The notes: generated by a model not told the origin, from the sequence alone. Positions 55,065 to 64,000 are shown, counted from the first letter of the stretch. The stretch is DNA of 64,000 bases from Solidesulfovibrio magneticus RS-1 (GCF_000010665.1 NC_012796.1:1116001-1180000), one strand, 5' to 3'. Numbers and translations are program-made.

Positions 55065-55565
55065 ATTTGCTCTCCTGTCGTAGTAGTGGTGGATTTCATG
55101 TGGCGCTTTGTTGAGTCCACTTCCATGGCTATCCTATTATACAGTTCTATCGGATTGTCACGACTTTCAGAAAAAATATAATACTTGCCTGGAAGTGAGG
55201 TGGCGTTTAAATTCCCAGAAGTAACGGCTATCCTCATAGTCTCAGGTGGAAAATTTTATCGCCAACTGTTTGGATAAGCTCATTATCTTGTTTGGTCTGA
55301 TTTAAACTTTTCCCGAAATGAGGTGGGGGGGGGGTCACGAGTGCAGTTTCCTGCATGAGGGTGGCATGCTGACATTCTTACGTAACATATTGAAATAATT
55401 GAGAATTATTTATTTCTTCGGGCTGTATGTTTTTCCGTCATCCCCACGATAATTTCCCCTTGACCTCCCCGTCCAGAAACCGTACTTACCCACCTCGCCA
55501 ACACGGTGCCAACAAGCGCCAACGGGTTGGTCCCCGAAAAAATCCGGGAAACGGAAAATTTCGGG
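55065..55565. other. Upstream region of the right PAS chemoreceptor
   Basis: No gene. It closely matches 6411-6910. It contains the palindrome TGCAG-TTTC-CTGCA at 55342-55355 and GTTGGC/GCCAAC-rich segments before the tRNA promoter. Confidence 0.55.
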
Positions 55566-55594
55566 TTGACTTCGGGAAGAGTTCGGAATAGATA
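55566..55594 (+). promoter_or_regulatory. tRNA-Val promoter
   Basis: TTGACT (55566-55571), a 17-base spacer, and TAGATA (55589-55594), ending 23 bases before the tRNA. It is close to a sigma-70 consensus. Confidence 0.6.
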
Positions 55595-55617
55595 TCACCT
55601 TCCCTGCTTATGAAAAT

Positions 55618-55692
55618 AGGAGCGTAGCTCAGGGGGAGAGCACTTGCTTGACACGCAAGGGGTCGGGAGTTCAAATCTCCCCGTTCCTACCA
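55618..55692 (+). tRNA. tRNA-Val (anticodon GAC)
   Basis: Complete cloverleaf with a 7-bp acceptor stem (AGGAGCG / CGTTCCT), D arm, anticodon arm CTTGC-TTGACAC-GCAAG with anticodon GAC, T arm GGGAGTTCAAATCTCCC and encoded CCA. It reads the valine codon GUC. It marks the border between the island and the housekeeping genes. Confidence 0.97.
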
Positions 55693-55702
55693 CGAAACTC
55701 CA

Positions 55703-55728
55703 GGGAGGCTTTGGCCTCCCTTTTTTTT
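55703..55728 (+). terminator. Rho-independent terminator of tRNA-Val
   Basis: GGGAGGC / GCCTCCC stem with a 4-base loop (TTTG) and eight T. It lies 37 bases before the thrS start, so thrS must be read from a promoter in that gap or from read-through. Confidence 0.85.
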
Positions 55729-55765
55729 AGATGATGACGGGGCTACCGCCCCCGGAGAAGGCGAC

Positions 55766-57709
55766 GTGCAGGTCACAATCGAGGATCAATCCCTGGAGGC
55801 GGCGGCCGGCGAAGCTTGCGGCCAAGTCCTTTCCCGTGCCGTTTCCGGCAAGCGCCTGAAAAACGCCGTGGCCTGCCTGGTGGACGGGCAACCCCGCGAT
55901 CTCGCTTTCCCGCTGCCCGAGGACGCCCATGAGCTGGCCCTTGTCGCCGCCGACTCGCCCATGGGGCTGTCCATCATCCGCCACTCGGCCGCCCACATCA
56001 TGGCCGAGGCCGTCAAAACACTTTTCCCGTCCGTCCAGGTCACCATCGGCCCGGCCATCGAAAACGGCTTCTACTACGATTTCGCCTACGAGCGTCCGTT
56101 TACCCCGGACGACCTGGAGGCCATTGAGGCGGAGATGCAAAAGAGCATCGCCGCCAATCAGCCGTTTTCTTGCACCTATGTGCCCAAGGCCGACGCCAAG
56201 GCGCTTTTCGCCGCCCAGGGCGAGAGCTACAAGCTCGAGATCATGGACGAGAACATCGTCGGCGACACCGTGTCCCTGTACCGGCACGGCACGTTCACCG
56301 ACCTGTGTCGCGGTCCCCATGTGCCGACCACCGGTCTGGTGCGGGCCGTGAAGCTTTTGTCCGTGGCCGGCGCCTACTGGCGCGGCGACGAGAAGCGGCC
56401 CATGCTCCAGCGCATCTACGGCACGGCCTTTGCCTCGGCGGCCGACCTCAAGACCTACCTGCACCACATCGAGGAAGCCAAGAAGCGCGACCACCGCAAG
56501 CTCGGGGCGCAGCTCGACCTGTTCAGCTTCTCCGAGGAAGTGGGCGCGGGCATGTGCATCTGGCACCCCAAGGGCGAGCTGATCCGCACCATCATCGAGG
56601 ATTTCGAGCGCCGCGAGCATCTGCGCCGGGGCTACGACCTCGTGCGCGGGCCGCTGATCCTGCGCCGGGAACTCTGGGAACGGTCGGGACACTACGACAA
56701 CTACCGCGAGAACATGTATTTCACCGAGATCGACGAACAGTCCTACGGCATCAAGCCCATGAACTGCCTGTCGCACATGCTCATTTATAAATCCCGGGTG
56801 CGTAGCTACCGCGATCTGCCCCAGCGGTACTTTGAGCTTGGCGTGGTACATCGCCACGAGAAGTCGGGCGTGCTTCATGGCCTGTTGCGTGTGCGCCAGT
56901 TCACCCAGGACGACGCCCATATCTTGTGCCGCCCGGATCAGCTGCAAGAGGAAATCACCGGCGTCGTGCGCTTCGTGCAGGACGTGGTCGGCCTTTTCGG
57001 CTTCGATTTCGAAGCCGAGCTGTCCACCCGGCCGGAGAAGTCCATCGGCTCCGACGAGGACTGGGACCGCGCCACCAAGGCGCTGGTCGACGCCATGGAG
57101 TCCATCGGGCTGCCCTATGAAGTCAACGAGGGCGACGGGGCGTTTTACGGACCCAAGATTGACATCAAGCTCAAGGATGCTTTAGATCGCCGGTGGCAGT
57201 GCGCCACGATCCAGTGCGACTTCACCTTGCCGGAGCGTTTCGACCTCGTCTATACCGACGCGGACGGGGAGCGCAAACGGCCGGTGATGTTGCATCGCGT
57301 CATCTTGGGCGCGGTGGAGCGGTTCCTCGGCGTGCTCATCGAGCACACCGCCGGGGCGTTGCCGACTTGGCTGTCGCCGGTGCAGGCCCGCATCCTCATC
57401 GTCACCGACGCCCAGAAAGAATTTGCCGAACAGGCCCTGGCCCGGCTCAAAGAGGCCGGCATCCGGGTCGAACTCGACGATCGCAACGAGAAACTGGGCT
57501 TCAAGGTTCGCGAGGCCCAGGTGGAGAAGATCCCCTACATGCTCGTGGCAGGGGACAAGGAAAAGGAACTCGGCGGCCTGAATGTTCGCCTGCGTTCCGG
57601 GGAAAATCTTGGCGTCAAGACCCTGGACGAAGTGGCGCTCATGATCACGGCCGACTGCCAAGAACCATTCAAGCGTGGAGGGATGCGCTATAACTTCTGC
57701 TCCCAGTAG
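55766..57709 (+). CDS. thrS: Threonyl-tRNA synthetase, 647 aa
   Basis: Charges tRNA-Thr with threonine in the cytoplasm. Domain order is standard: a short TGS-like N-terminus, an editing domain with '[11 protein letters not shown]' (about 72-82), then the class II catalytic core with '[10 protein letters not shown]' and '[12 protein letters not shown]', 'FYGPKIDI', 'ATIQCDF' and the motif 3 '[11 protein letters not shown]', and a C-terminal anticodon-binding domain ('[12 protein letters not shown]', 'LGFKVREAQ'). Length is usual. A GTG start is preceded by GGAGAAGG. Its end overlaps infC by 20 bases. Confidence 0.97.
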   Translation: MQVTIEDQSLEAAAGEACGQVLSRAVSGKRLKNAVACLVDGQPRDLAFPLPEDAHELALVAADSPMGLSIIRHSAAHIMAEAVKTLFPSVQVTIGPAIENGFYYDFAYERPFTPDDLEAIEAEMQKSIAANQPFSCTYVPKADAKALFAAQGESYKLEIMDENIVGDTVSLYRHGTFTDLCRGPHVPTTGLVRAVKLLSVAGAYWRGDEKRPMLQRIYGTAFASAADLKTYLHHIEEAKKRDHRKLGAQLDLFSFSEEVGAGMCIWHPKGELIRTIIEDFERREHLRRGYDLVRGPLILRRELWERSGHYDNYRENMYFTEIDEQSYGIKPMNCLSHMLIYKSRVRSYRDLPQRYFELGVVHRHEKSGVLHGLLRVRQFTQDDAHILCRPDQLQEEITGVVRFVQDVVGLFGFDFEAELSTRPEKSIGSDEDWDRATKALVDAMESIGLPYEVNEGDGAFYGPKIDIKLKDALDRRWQCATIQCDFTLPERFDLVYTDADGERKRPVMLHRVILGAVERFLGVLIEHTAGALPTWLSPVQARILIVTDAQKEFAEQALARLKEAGIRVELDDRNEKLGFKVREAQVEKIPYMLVAGDKEKELGGLNVRLRSGENLGVKTLDEVALMITADCQEPFKRGGMRYNFCSQ

Positions 57710-58232
57710 TGATCCTCGGTGTAATCACCGGATCCGCGCCCGCGAGGTGCGGGTGATTGCCGACGACGGCTCGCAGGTGGGTATCATCCCGACCAGCGAG
57801 GCGTTGCGCATGGCCCAGGAAAAGGGCCTGGACCTCGTTGAGGTCGCGCCCAATGCCGAGCCCCCCGTCTGCCGGATCATGGATTTCGGGCGTTTCAAGT
57901 ACCAGCAGCAAAAAAAGCTGCAAGAGGCCCGGAAAAAGGCGACCACGGTTCAGCTCAAGGAAATTAAAGTTCGGCCCAAGACCGATGAGCACGACTACCA
58001 GACCAAGCTCAAGCACATTCGCCGCTTCATTGAAGAAGGCGACCGCTGCAAGGTCACGGTGTTCTTTCGCGGACGCGAAATCGTGCACAAGGATCGCGGC
58101 CTGACCATCCTGACTCGCGTGGTTGCCGACCTTGGCGAATTGATCAAGGTGGAGCAGGAGCCTCGTACCGAGGGGCGCATGATGACCATGCTGCTGGCCC
58201 CGCAAGTCAAGAAACCGACCGTGCCCGCGTAA
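57690..58232 (+). CDS. infC: Translation initiation factor IF-3, 180 aa
   Basis: IF-3 keeps ribosomal subunits apart and checks start codons. N-domain '[12 protein letters not shown]', '[18 protein letters not shown]', '[11 protein letters not shown]'; C-domain '[17 protein letters not shown]', '[10 protein letters not shown]'. No ATG/GTG/TTG in frame has a ribosome site. GGAGGG (57677-57682) is seven bases before ATA at 57690, so the probable start is AUA, in line with the rare start codons known for infC autoregulation. The in-frame GTG at 57675 lacks a site. It overlaps the end of thrS. Confidence 0.93.
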   Translation: MTSAPSSDPRCNHRIRAREVRVIADDGSQVGIIPTSEALRMAQEKGLDLVEVAPNAEPPVCRIMDFGRFKYQQQKKLQEARKKATTVQLKEIKVRPKTDEHDYQTKLKHIRRFIEEGDRCKVTVFFRGREIVHKDRGLTILTRVVADLGELIKVEQEPRTEGRMMTMLLAPQVKKPTVPA

Positions 58233-58258
58233 GCCGGCGCGACACCAAGGAGTCCGTC

Positions 58259-58456
58259 ATGCCCAAGATGAAGACCAACCGTAGCGCCGCCAAGCGCTTC
58301 GGCAAGACCGGTTCCGGCAAGTTCACCCGCCGCCGCCAGAACCTGCGCCATATCCTGACCAAGAAAAGCGCCAAACGCACCCGTCGTCTGGGTCAGGGCG
58401 CCCTGGTCGATTCCGCCAACGTCAAGGCCGTCAGCCGCCTGCTGCCCTACGCCTAG
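58259..58456 (+). CDS. rpmI: Ribosomal protein bL35, 65 aa
   Basis: Small, very basic 50S protein. Typical 'MPKMKTNRSAAKRFGKTGSG' opening and the '...RRLGQGALVDSANVKAVSRLLPYA' end. AAGGAG is before ATG. It lies between infC and rplT in the usual order. Confidence 0.97.
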   Translation: MPKMKTNRSAAKRFGKTGSGKFTRRRQNLRHILTKKSAKRTRRLGQGALVDSANVKAVSRLLPYA

Positions 58457-58524
58457 ACCGAGCGGCCTTAAACGATACCGCCGTATCCTTTAAGTTAACA
58501 TTCTCGCTGTTTGCCCTGGCCCGC

Positions 58525-58553
58525 GCCTGCCGCGCCGGCCGGGCGCGGCAGGC
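58525..58553 (+). promoter_or_regulatory. Strong hairpin between rpmI and rplT
   Basis: GCCTGCCGCGCC / GGCGCGGCAGGC, a 12-bp stem with a 5-base loop, in the 138-base gap before rplT. L20 is known to repress its own operon through RNA structures near rpmI in other bacteria; this could be a counterpart or a processing/attenuation hairpin. Confidence 0.5.
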
Positions 58554-58594
58554 GGCCCTAGCCGGGCCGCTTATACGATTCAAGGAGCTTCCCC

Positions 58595-58948
58595 ATGCGC
58601 GTGAAACGCGGTCAAGCCGCCCATAAGCGGCACAAGAAATTTCTGAAGATGGCCAAGGGCTACGTTGGCGCCCGCAGCAAGCTGTACGAAACCGCACGCG
58701 AAGTCGCCGAACGCTCGCTCGTTTACGCCTACCGCGACCGCAAGCAGCGCAAGCGCCAGATGCGCAAGCTGTGGATCCTGCGCATCAACGCCGCCGCCCG
58801 TGAAAACGGCCTGTCCTACAGCGTGTTCATGCACGGACTGACCGTCGCCGGCGTCGAGCTCGACCGCAAGGTGCTGGCCGACATGGCCGTTCGCGAAAAG
58901 GACAGCTTCCAGAAGCTGGCGGAGCTCGTCAAATCCAAGGTGGCCTAA
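58595..58948 (+). CDS. rplT: Ribosomal protein bL20, 117 aa
   Basis: 50S assembly protein. Typical '[20 protein letters not shown]', '[12 protein letters not shown]' and '[16 protein letters not shown]'. CAAGGAG before ATG. The stop abuts the start of pheS. Confidence 0.97.
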   Translation: MRVKRGQAAHKRHKKFLKMAKGYVGARSKLYETAREVAERSLVYAYRDRKQRKRQMRKLWILRINAAARENGLSYSVFMHGLTVAGVELDRKVLADMAVREKDSFQKLAELVKSKVA

Positions 58949-59992
58949 GTGTCCGGACTTTCGCTCGTCGCCGAGCTCGAAGGCCTGGTCGAGGCGTGCG
59001 CTGCACGCCTCGACCGGGCCTTGGCGCTTGAAGAGCTCGAAGCCGCCCGGGTCGAATTCCTCGGCCGCAAGGGGCAGCTCGCCGCCGTCATGTCCCGCCT
59101 GCCAGGACTCGATCCCGACGCCCGCCGCGAGGCCGGCAAGGCCGCCAACGCCGTCAAGGAGCGCCTCACCGCTCTCTACGACGCCCGCCTGGCCGACCTC
59201 AACAGGGCCGCCATGGACGTCGCCCTGGCCGGGTTTGATCCCACTGTGCCGGGCTACGCCCCGGCCGCCGGCAGCCTCCACCCCGTGACCCTGGTCACGG
59301 CCGAGATCTGCAAGGCGCTGGAGGAGCTTGGCTTTTCCATCGTCACCGGCCCCGAGATCGAGACCGACTACTACAACTTCGAGGCCCTCAACATGCCCCC
59401 CGAGCACCCCGCCCGGGACATGCAGGACACCCTCTACATATCTGACTCCATTGTGCTGCGCACCCACACCTCGCCCTTGCAGATCCGCACCATGCTGGCG
59501 AATAAGCCGCCGGTCGCGGTCATCGCCCCGGGCAAGGTCTACCGCCGCGACTCCGACCTCACCCATACCCCGATGTTCCACCAGATCGAGGGGCTTTTGG
59601 TCGACGAGGGCGTGTCCATGGCCGATCTGCGCGGCACGTTGACCGCCTTTGTGCGACGCATTTTCGGCCCCAAGACCAACGTGCGTTTTCGGCCGAGCTT
59701 TTTCCCCTTCACCGAACCCAGCGCCGAGGTGGACATCTCCTGCGTCCTGTGCGGCGGCAAGGGTTCGACCGCGTCCGGCCCCTGCCGGGTGTGCAAGGGC
59801 ACCGGCTTCGTTGAAATCCTGGGCTGCGGCATGGTCGATCCCAACGTGTTCGACGCCGTGGGCTACGACACCGAGCGCTATACCGGCTTTGCCTTCGGCA
59901 TGGGCGTGGAGCGCGTGACCATGCTCAAGTACGGCATCGGCGATCTGCGCATGTTTTTTGAAAACGACATCCGCTTTTTGAGTCAGTTTTAA
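58949..59992 (+). CDS. pheS: Phenylalanyl-tRNA synthetase alpha subunit, 347 aa
   Basis: Catalytic subunit of the alpha2-beta2 enzyme charging tRNA-Phe. An N-terminal coiled coil is followed by the class II core: '[18 protein letters not shown]', '[11 protein letters not shown]', '[20 protein letters not shown]', '[17 protein letters not shown]' and '[17 protein letters not shown]'. A zinc-ribbon-like insert lies between motif 2 and 3 ('CVLCGG' and 'CRVCKGTG', about 265-290). A GTG start follows the rplT stop directly. Confidence 0.97.
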   Translation: MSGLSLVAELEGLVEACAARLDRALALEELEAARVEFLGRKGQLAAVMSRLPGLDPDARREAGKAANAVKERLTALYDARLADLNRAAMDVALAGFDPTVPGYAPAAGSLHPVTLVTAEICKALEELGFSIVTGPEIETDYYNFEALNMPPEHPARDMQDTLYISDSIVLRTHTSPLQIRTMLANKPPVAVIAPGKVYRRDSDLTHTPMFHQIEGLLVDEGVSMADLRGTLTAFVRRIFGPKTNVRFRPSFFPFTEPSAEVDISCVLCGGKGSTASGPCRVCKGTGFVEILGCGMVDPNVFDAVGYDTERYTGFAFGMGVERVTMLKYGIGDLRMFFENDIRFLSQF

Positions 59993-60146
59993 CCAGGGGC
60001 CTTCCCTGTCTCGCCGGGGTTCTGCCGGTCCCGCCCGCTCCAGGCCTTGCGGCCGCTGTCGCCATTTCGGAGCCGGGCAGGTCGCCGTCGGAACCCCTTT
60101 TCAAGAGCGGGGGCAACTTCCCCCCGGCCGCCGGAGGCATATTACC

Positions 60147-62552
60147 ATGCTGCTCAGTCTGTCCTGGCTTCGCGAATTGACCCCGTATCAGGGCACGGCC
60201 CAGGAATTGGCCGACCGCCTGACCATGCTCGGCCTCGAAATCGAGGACATTTTCAACCCCTTCGAAGCCATCATGGGCGTGGTCGTCGGCCGGGTGCTTA
60301 CCCGGGAAGCCCATCCCGATTCCGACCACCTGTCCTTATGCACCGTGGACGTCGGCGGCGAAGCCCCGCTGCCTATCGTGTGCGGCGCGGCCAACGTGGC
60401 CGCCGGCCAGCTCGTGCCCGTGGCCACGGTGGGCGTTTCCCTGCCGGGCGGGCTGACCATTAAAAAAAGCAAGATTCGCGGCCAGGTTTCCGAAGGCATG
60501 ATCTGCTCGGAATCCGAGCTGGGACTGGCCGAGGAAAAAAGCCCGGGCATCATGGTCCTGCCGGAGACCTGCAAGGTCGGCACGCCGCTGCCCGAGGCGC
60601 TTTCCCTCGATACCTGCGTGCTCGACGTCTCCATCACGCCAAACCGGGCCGACTGCCTGTCCGTACTCGGCATCGCCCGGGAAACGGCCATGGCCTTTGA
60701 CCTGCCCTTGACCCTGCCGCAGGTCGCCTACGCCGAGTCCGGCCCCGAGGCGGCCAAGGAACTGGCCATCGACATCGAGGACCCGGAGCAGTGCCCGGTC
60801 TACCGGGCCAAGATCATTTCCGGCGTCGCCGTCGCCCCCTCGCCCGACCGCATCCGCTGGCGTTTGACCGCCATTGGCCAGCGCCCGATTTCCAACATCG
60901 TCGACGCCACCAACTACGTGCTTTTTGAGTTGGGCCAGCCACTGCACGCCTTTGACCGGGACAAGCTGGCAGGCAACGTCATCAAGGTGCGCAACGCCGC
61001 CGAGGGCGAGGCCATCGTCACCCTGGACGGCCAGGAGCGAAAGCTTACCGCCCGCGACCTGCTCATCTGCGACGCAGACAAGCCCGTTGCCCTGGCCGGG
61101 GTCATGGGCGGGGCCAACAGCGAGATGGCCGCCGGCAGCACCGACGTGGTGCTGGAATGCGCCGTGTTCCGTCCCGGGACCATCCGCAAGACCGCCCGCC
61201 GCCTGGCCCTGCCCAGCGAAGCCTCCTACCGGTTCGAGCGCGGCGTGGATCAGGTCGGCTCGGTCTATGCCTTAAACCGCGCCGTGGCGCTCATGCTCGA
61301 AACCGCCGGCGGCTCGGCCCTGCCCGGCGTGGCCATGGCCGAACCCAAGCCCTTCACCCCGCGCGGCATCGGCTTCCGCCCGGCCCGGGCCACCCTGCTG
61401 CTCGGCGAGGACATGCCCGAGGATTTCTGCCGCAAGGTGCTCACGGGTCTTGGCTGCCAGCTGTCCGAGACCGATCCTTCGGGCGTTATTGCCGTGACCC
61501 CGCCGTCCCATCGCCTGGACCTGGAGCGCGAGGCCGATCTTATCGAGGAAGTGGGGCGGGTGTACGGCCTGGACCGCATCGCGCCGCGTCTGCCCCGGGT
61601 GTCCAAGGCCCTGGACGATGTGCCGGCCGAGTCCGAGTTCGGTTTCTGGTCGCGGGTGCGGGCCTTTGCCGTGGGCCTGGGCCTTCGCGAGGCCGTCAAC
61701 TACAGCTTCGTCGGCCATGCCGATCTCGACATTTTGTGCCTGGACGCCGCCTGCCGCGTGTCCGTGGCCAATCCGCTGTCCGAAGACCAGAACGTCATGC
61801 GGCCCATGCTGGCCCCGGGCCTGCTCCAAACCGTGCGCCACAACCTGTCCCACGGCAACGCCAACCTGCGCCTTTTCGAGGTCGCCCGGGTGTTCGCCGC
61901 CGACGCGACCTCCGAGACCTCGGCCCGGGAGGCCGGACGGCTCGGCATCGCGCTGCACGGCCTGCGCCACCCCGACGGCTGGCCCTGGCCCAAGGATGAG
62001 TTGGCCGGCTACGGCGACATCAAGGGCATCGTCGAGGCGCTTATCGCCCATTTCAAGCTGCCCGCCGGAATCTACGCGCGCGATGACAGCCTGCCCTGGC
62101 TGGCCCCGCAGGTCGTGGTGACCGTGGGCGGCAAACGTCTGGGCGTTATCGGCCAGGTGACGCCGGAAGTGGCCGACGCCTACCACGCCCGCCATGCCCT
62201 GTGGCTGGCCGAACTCGACCTGGACGCGCTGCGTGCCCTGGCCGATGGTGTTACGCGGGGATTTAGGACCCTGCCGAGCTTCCCGCCGGTGCGCCGCGAC
62301 GTGACCTTGGCCGCCCCGGCCGGCGTGGCCGTGGGCGACGTGTTGACCGCCATCGCCGAGGCCAAGGCGGCCATCTTCGAGGACGTGCTTTTGATCGACG
62401 CCTTCACCCCCGAGAGAACCGACGAGCGCCGCCTGACCTTCCGGCTGACCTACCGCCACCCGGAAAAGACCCTCAAGGACAAGGAAGTGGACAAGGTCCA
62501 CGAGGCTCTCGTGGCCGCTGTCCTGGCCAAGCTGCCGGTGACGCGCCCGTAA
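60147..62552 (+). CDS. pheT: Phenylalanyl-tRNA synthetase beta subunit, 801 aa
   Basis: Partner of pheS. An N-terminal tRNA-binding (EMAPII-like) domain ('MGVVVGRVLTREAHPDSDHL', about 40-150) is followed by B1/B5 domains with 'NRADCLSVLGIARE', the editing B3/B4 region ('NIVDATNYVLFELGQPLHAF'), the catalytic-like core and a C-terminal FDX-ACB anticodon-binding domain ('SFPPVRRDVTLAAP'). Length is usual. A 154-base GC-rich gap separates it from pheS. Confidence 0.97.
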   Translation: MLLSLSWLRELTPYQGTAQELADRLTMLGLEIEDIFNPFEAIMGVVVGRVLTREAHPDSDHLSLCTVDVGGEAPLPIVCGAANVAAGQLVPVATVGVSLPGGLTIKKSKIRGQVSEGMICSESELGLAEEKSPGIMVLPETCKVGTPLPEALSLDTCVLDVSITPNRADCLSVLGIARETAMAFDLPLTLPQVAYAESGPEAAKELAIDIEDPEQCPVYRAKIISGVAVAPSPDRIRWRLTAIGQRPISNIVDATNYVLFELGQPLHAFDRDKLAGNVIKVRNAAEGEAIVTLDGQERKLTARDLLICDADKPVALAGVMGGANSEMAAGSTDVVLECAVFRPGTIRKTARRLALPSEASYRFERGVDQVGSVYALNRAVALMLETAGGSALPGVAMAEPKPFTPRGIGFRPARATLLLGEDMPEDFCRKVLTGLGCQLSETDPSGVIAVTPPSHRLDLEREADLIEEVGRVYGLDRIAPRLPRVSKALDDVPAESEFGFWSRVRAFAVGLGLREAVNYSFVGHADLDILCLDAACRVSVANPLSEDQNVMRPMLAPGLLQTVRHNLSHGNANLRLFEVARVFAADATSETSAREAGRLGIALHGLRHPDGWPWPKDELAGYGDIKGIVEALIAHFKLPAGIYARDDSLPWLAPQVVVTVGGKRLGVIGQVTPEVADAYHARHALWLAELDLDALRALADGVTRGFRTLPSFPPVRRDVTLAAPAGVAVGDVLTAIAEAKAAIFEDVLLIDAFTPERTDERRLTFRLTYRHPEKTLKDKEVDKVHEALVAAVLAKLPVTRP

Positions 62553-62686
62553 CGGGTTTCATCGCTCTGGCGGCGGCGGTCCGCGTTCGTCAAGGCGCGG
62601 GGTCGCGGCTTGCGACCGAGTCGTGATCGTTGCCGTAGAGGATGGGGACGCTGTCCCCGACGTCGAGGCTTTCTCCAATAAATGAG

Positions 62687-62728
62687 CGCCCGCCCCGCAG
62701 GACCCTGCGGGGCGGGCGTTTTGTTTTG
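62687..62728 (+). terminator. Terminator of the thrS-pheT gene group
   Basis: CGCCCGCCCCGCAG / CTGCGGGGCGGGCG, a 14-bp stem with a GACC loop, then TTTTGTTTTG. It happens to contain GCAG-N4-CTGC at its tip. It follows pheT by 134 bases. Confidence 0.88.
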
Positions 62729-62834
62729 CCCTCTGGGAGAGCCTGTCGCAACTATGGGGAGGATTACCGGGCCCCGTTGCAATTTCTTGCACAAAGCGCC
62801 CTGAAAATACCGATCGCAGTTTTTTGGGACGCAA

Positions 62835-63890
62835 CTAGCGTGTGCTTGGCGTGGTTTTGCCGTCCGCTTCGAAGCGGAACATCGGCCGTCGCGACAACCA
62901 GCCAGCCAGGGATTCAGCCGTCTGGCAGAAAAACAGAAAGGCCGGCGCGGCCAGGACGCACCAGATAAGTCCAGCCCTGGTCCAGGGATTGAACCCCAGA
63001 CTGGCCATGGCCCAGAAGTAGCTGGGTTCGAAGAGATAGAGGGCGTAGGAATTGCGCCCCAAAAAGACCAGCGCCCTTTCAAAGGGCAGTTGCGCCCAGC
63101 CGGTAAGCAACAAGACCGTGAAAGCCGTGCAAAGCGCGGCCAGGCCCAGGCCGGCGAGGCTGGCGGCCAGCTGGCCCTTGGGTTCCCCAAGCAGGACGAG
63201 TCCGGGCAGCAGGCCGGCCAGGGCCAGCAGGCCAAGGGCCTTGGTGCGCAGCGGGGCCGTCGCTGTCCCGGCTTGGGGGCCGGCCAAAGGGACAAACGCC
63301 AGGGCCAGACCGATGCCAAAAAAGCCGATGTGGCCCAAGACGATGTTTCGGTAGCTTACGGTGTTGGAAAAAACGATGGCCCGCAGGTCCTCGGGAAGCC
63401 CCATGGCCCCGGCCGTGGCGGCGGCGAGCAGCCCGAAGAGGCCCAAGGAGAACCGCCAGGGGCCGACTCGTCTCAGGATGCGGTACAGGAGCGGCGCGGC
63501 AACGGCGCATTGGATGATGGCGCTGACGAACCAATAAGGCGCTTTGATGGCCAAAAAAGCCCATACATCGGGAACGACATTGGTCGATGCCCAAATGCCG
63601 CACAGCGCCAGCCAGTACAATGGATAGAGACGGAAGAATCTGTCGCAATATAATTGGCGCAATGAAAAATGCCCACCGGCCTGGCGCTTCTCAAGCGACC
63701 AGGCATTGCCGTAGCCGCTGGCGATGAAAAACAGGGCCACGGCCGCGTTCCCCGCATGTCCGAAACTGTCGTGGCTGACGATGAAGTTCGTCAGGAAGTG
63801 CGAGAGCAGCACGATGAGGATGGCAATGCCGCGTAGCGCTGTTGTGGTATCCCTGGCAACGGGCGTGGACTGTGGAAGAGACGAGTTCAT
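62835..63890 (-). CDS. Acyltransferase 3 family membrane protein, 351 aa
   Basis: OafA/YrhL-type O-acyltransferase, which transfers acyl groups to surface sugars or lipids. 'LRGIAILIVLLSHFLTNFIV' near the N-terminus contains the family His, 'FFIASGYGNAW' and 'RFFRLYPLYWLAL' are typical motifs, and about ten membrane helices follow. It converges on pheT. No strong ribosome site is seen, so the start may be imprecise. The substrate is unknown. Confidence 0.85.
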   Translation of the reverse strand: MNSSLPQSTPVARDTTTALRGIAILIVLLSHFLTNFIVSHDSFGHAGNAAVALFFIASGYGNAWSLEKRQAGGHFSLRQLYCDRFFRLYPLYWLALCGIWASTNVVPDVWAFLAIKAPYWFVSAIIQCAVAAPLLYRILRRVGPWRFSLGLFGLLAAATAGAMGLPEDLRAIVFSNTVSYRNIVLGHIGFFGIGLALAFVPLAGPQAGTATAPLRTKALGLLALAGLLPGLVLLGEPKGQLAASLAGLGLAALCTAFTVLLLTGWAQLPFERALVFLGRNSYALYLFEPSYFWAMASLGFNPWTRAGLIWCVLAAPAFLFFCQTAESLAGWLSRRPMFRFEADGKTTPSTR

Positions 63891-64000
63891 GCTTAAGTGA
63901 GGATTTCGTGCAGCGGCCAGCCGGTGGCATCATATGACGGACGCTTTGCGTCATGGCAGATTCTTCCCGGTTTGGCAAATAGCGAAGGGAGCTGCCAGGG

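Larger units (their letters stand above)
48538..55654. repeat. Large direct repeat, copy 2 (chemoreceptor block)
   Basis: Partner of 33-6998. It contains a chemoreceptor (48574-50583), cheW (50650-51162), a repeat-filled spacer, a small helical protein gene in place of the second cheW, a frameshifted PAS chemoreceptor and the complete tRNA-Val. Spacers have drifted more than genes, which suggests the duplication is not recent but the genes are under selection or gene conversion. Confidence 0.85.

Noticed and set aside
1..55600. Magnetosome gene island
   Set aside because: Considered because the host looks Desulfovibrio-like and the island is signal-rich, but no mam or mad gene is recognisable.
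55727..62501. Long minus-strand frames opposite thrS, pheS and pheT
   Set aside because: Typical shadow frames in GC-rich DNA opposite well-identified genes.
62687..62728. Counting the pheT terminator as a CAG-N4-CTG island palindrome
   Set aside because: Its tip has GCAG-GACC-CTGC, but the 14-bp stem and T-run explain it as a terminator.
1..64000. CRISPR array or diversity-generating retroelement
   Set aside because: No regularly spaced direct repeats with unique spacers, no cas genes, no reverse transcriptase and no template/variable repeat pair were seen, although the flagellin inserts first suggested variable proteins.

Overview
The window has two parts. From about 55.6 kb to the right end it is GC-rich, tightly packed housekeeping DNA: tRNA-Val(GAC), thrS, infC, rpmI, rplT, pheS, pheT and an acyltransferase. 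Base composition, protein style and gene order suggest a Desulfovibrio-like sulfate reducer (Desulfovibrionaceae); this is an inference from memory, not a database match. Everything left of the tRNA gene is AT-richer, repeat-laden accessory DNA, read here as a genomic island of about 55 kb whose left end lies outside the window.

Island layout. (1) 0-7.0 kb and 48.5-55.7 kb are two direct copies of one block: a 669-residue chemoreceptor, cheW, an 822-residue PAS chemoreceptor and the tRNA-Val region. Copy 1 ends inside the tRNA anticodon loop; copy 2 has the whole tRNA. Copy 2 has lost the second cheW and its PAS receptor is frameshifted. (2) 7.6-12.3 kb: a hybrid histidine kinase, a lone receiver and a cysteine-rich PAS kinase. 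(3) 13.1-24.9 kb: a mobile-element core of intermediate GC, with two tyrosine recombinases, an HTH/AbrB-like protein, a TGT-fold transglycosylase, a DUF3102-like protein, a primase-polymerase/helicase replication protein with iteron-like repeats behind it, and a DUF6573 protein. (4) 25.3-33.2 kb: a membrane protein, two tandem flagellins (each next to a YcgL-like gene or its remnant), an XRE regulator and a second DUF6573 operon. (5) 33.5-38.4 kb: a pseudopilin operon including a lectin-bearing pilin-like protein, then cheX/cheY-type genes. (6) 38.8-48.2 kb: a broken diguanylate cyclase, a broken receiver, a lysR remnant, a C45-type Ntn hydrolase between direct repeats, receivers, a PAS hybrid kinase and CheV.

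The island mostly carries signal input (chemoreceptors, CheW/CheV, kinases, receivers) and surface structures (flagellins, pseudopilins). No cheA, cheR, cheB or flagellar assembly genes are present, so its products presumably plug into chromosomal machinery.

Most notable: the two flagellins share nearly identical ends, but each carries a different central domain of seven repeats, both predicted beta-propellers. Other unusual signals are (a) about 27 short palindromes of the form CAG-N4-CTG with compensating flanking pairs, confined to the island's intergenic DNA; (b) a family of about 110-125 residue helical proteins, four intact, most beside chemotaxis genes; (c) a GC-rich repeat of about 170 bp present at least seven times; and (d) several single-base frameshifts, which may be decay or sequencing error. 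All repeat counts and identities were judged by eye.
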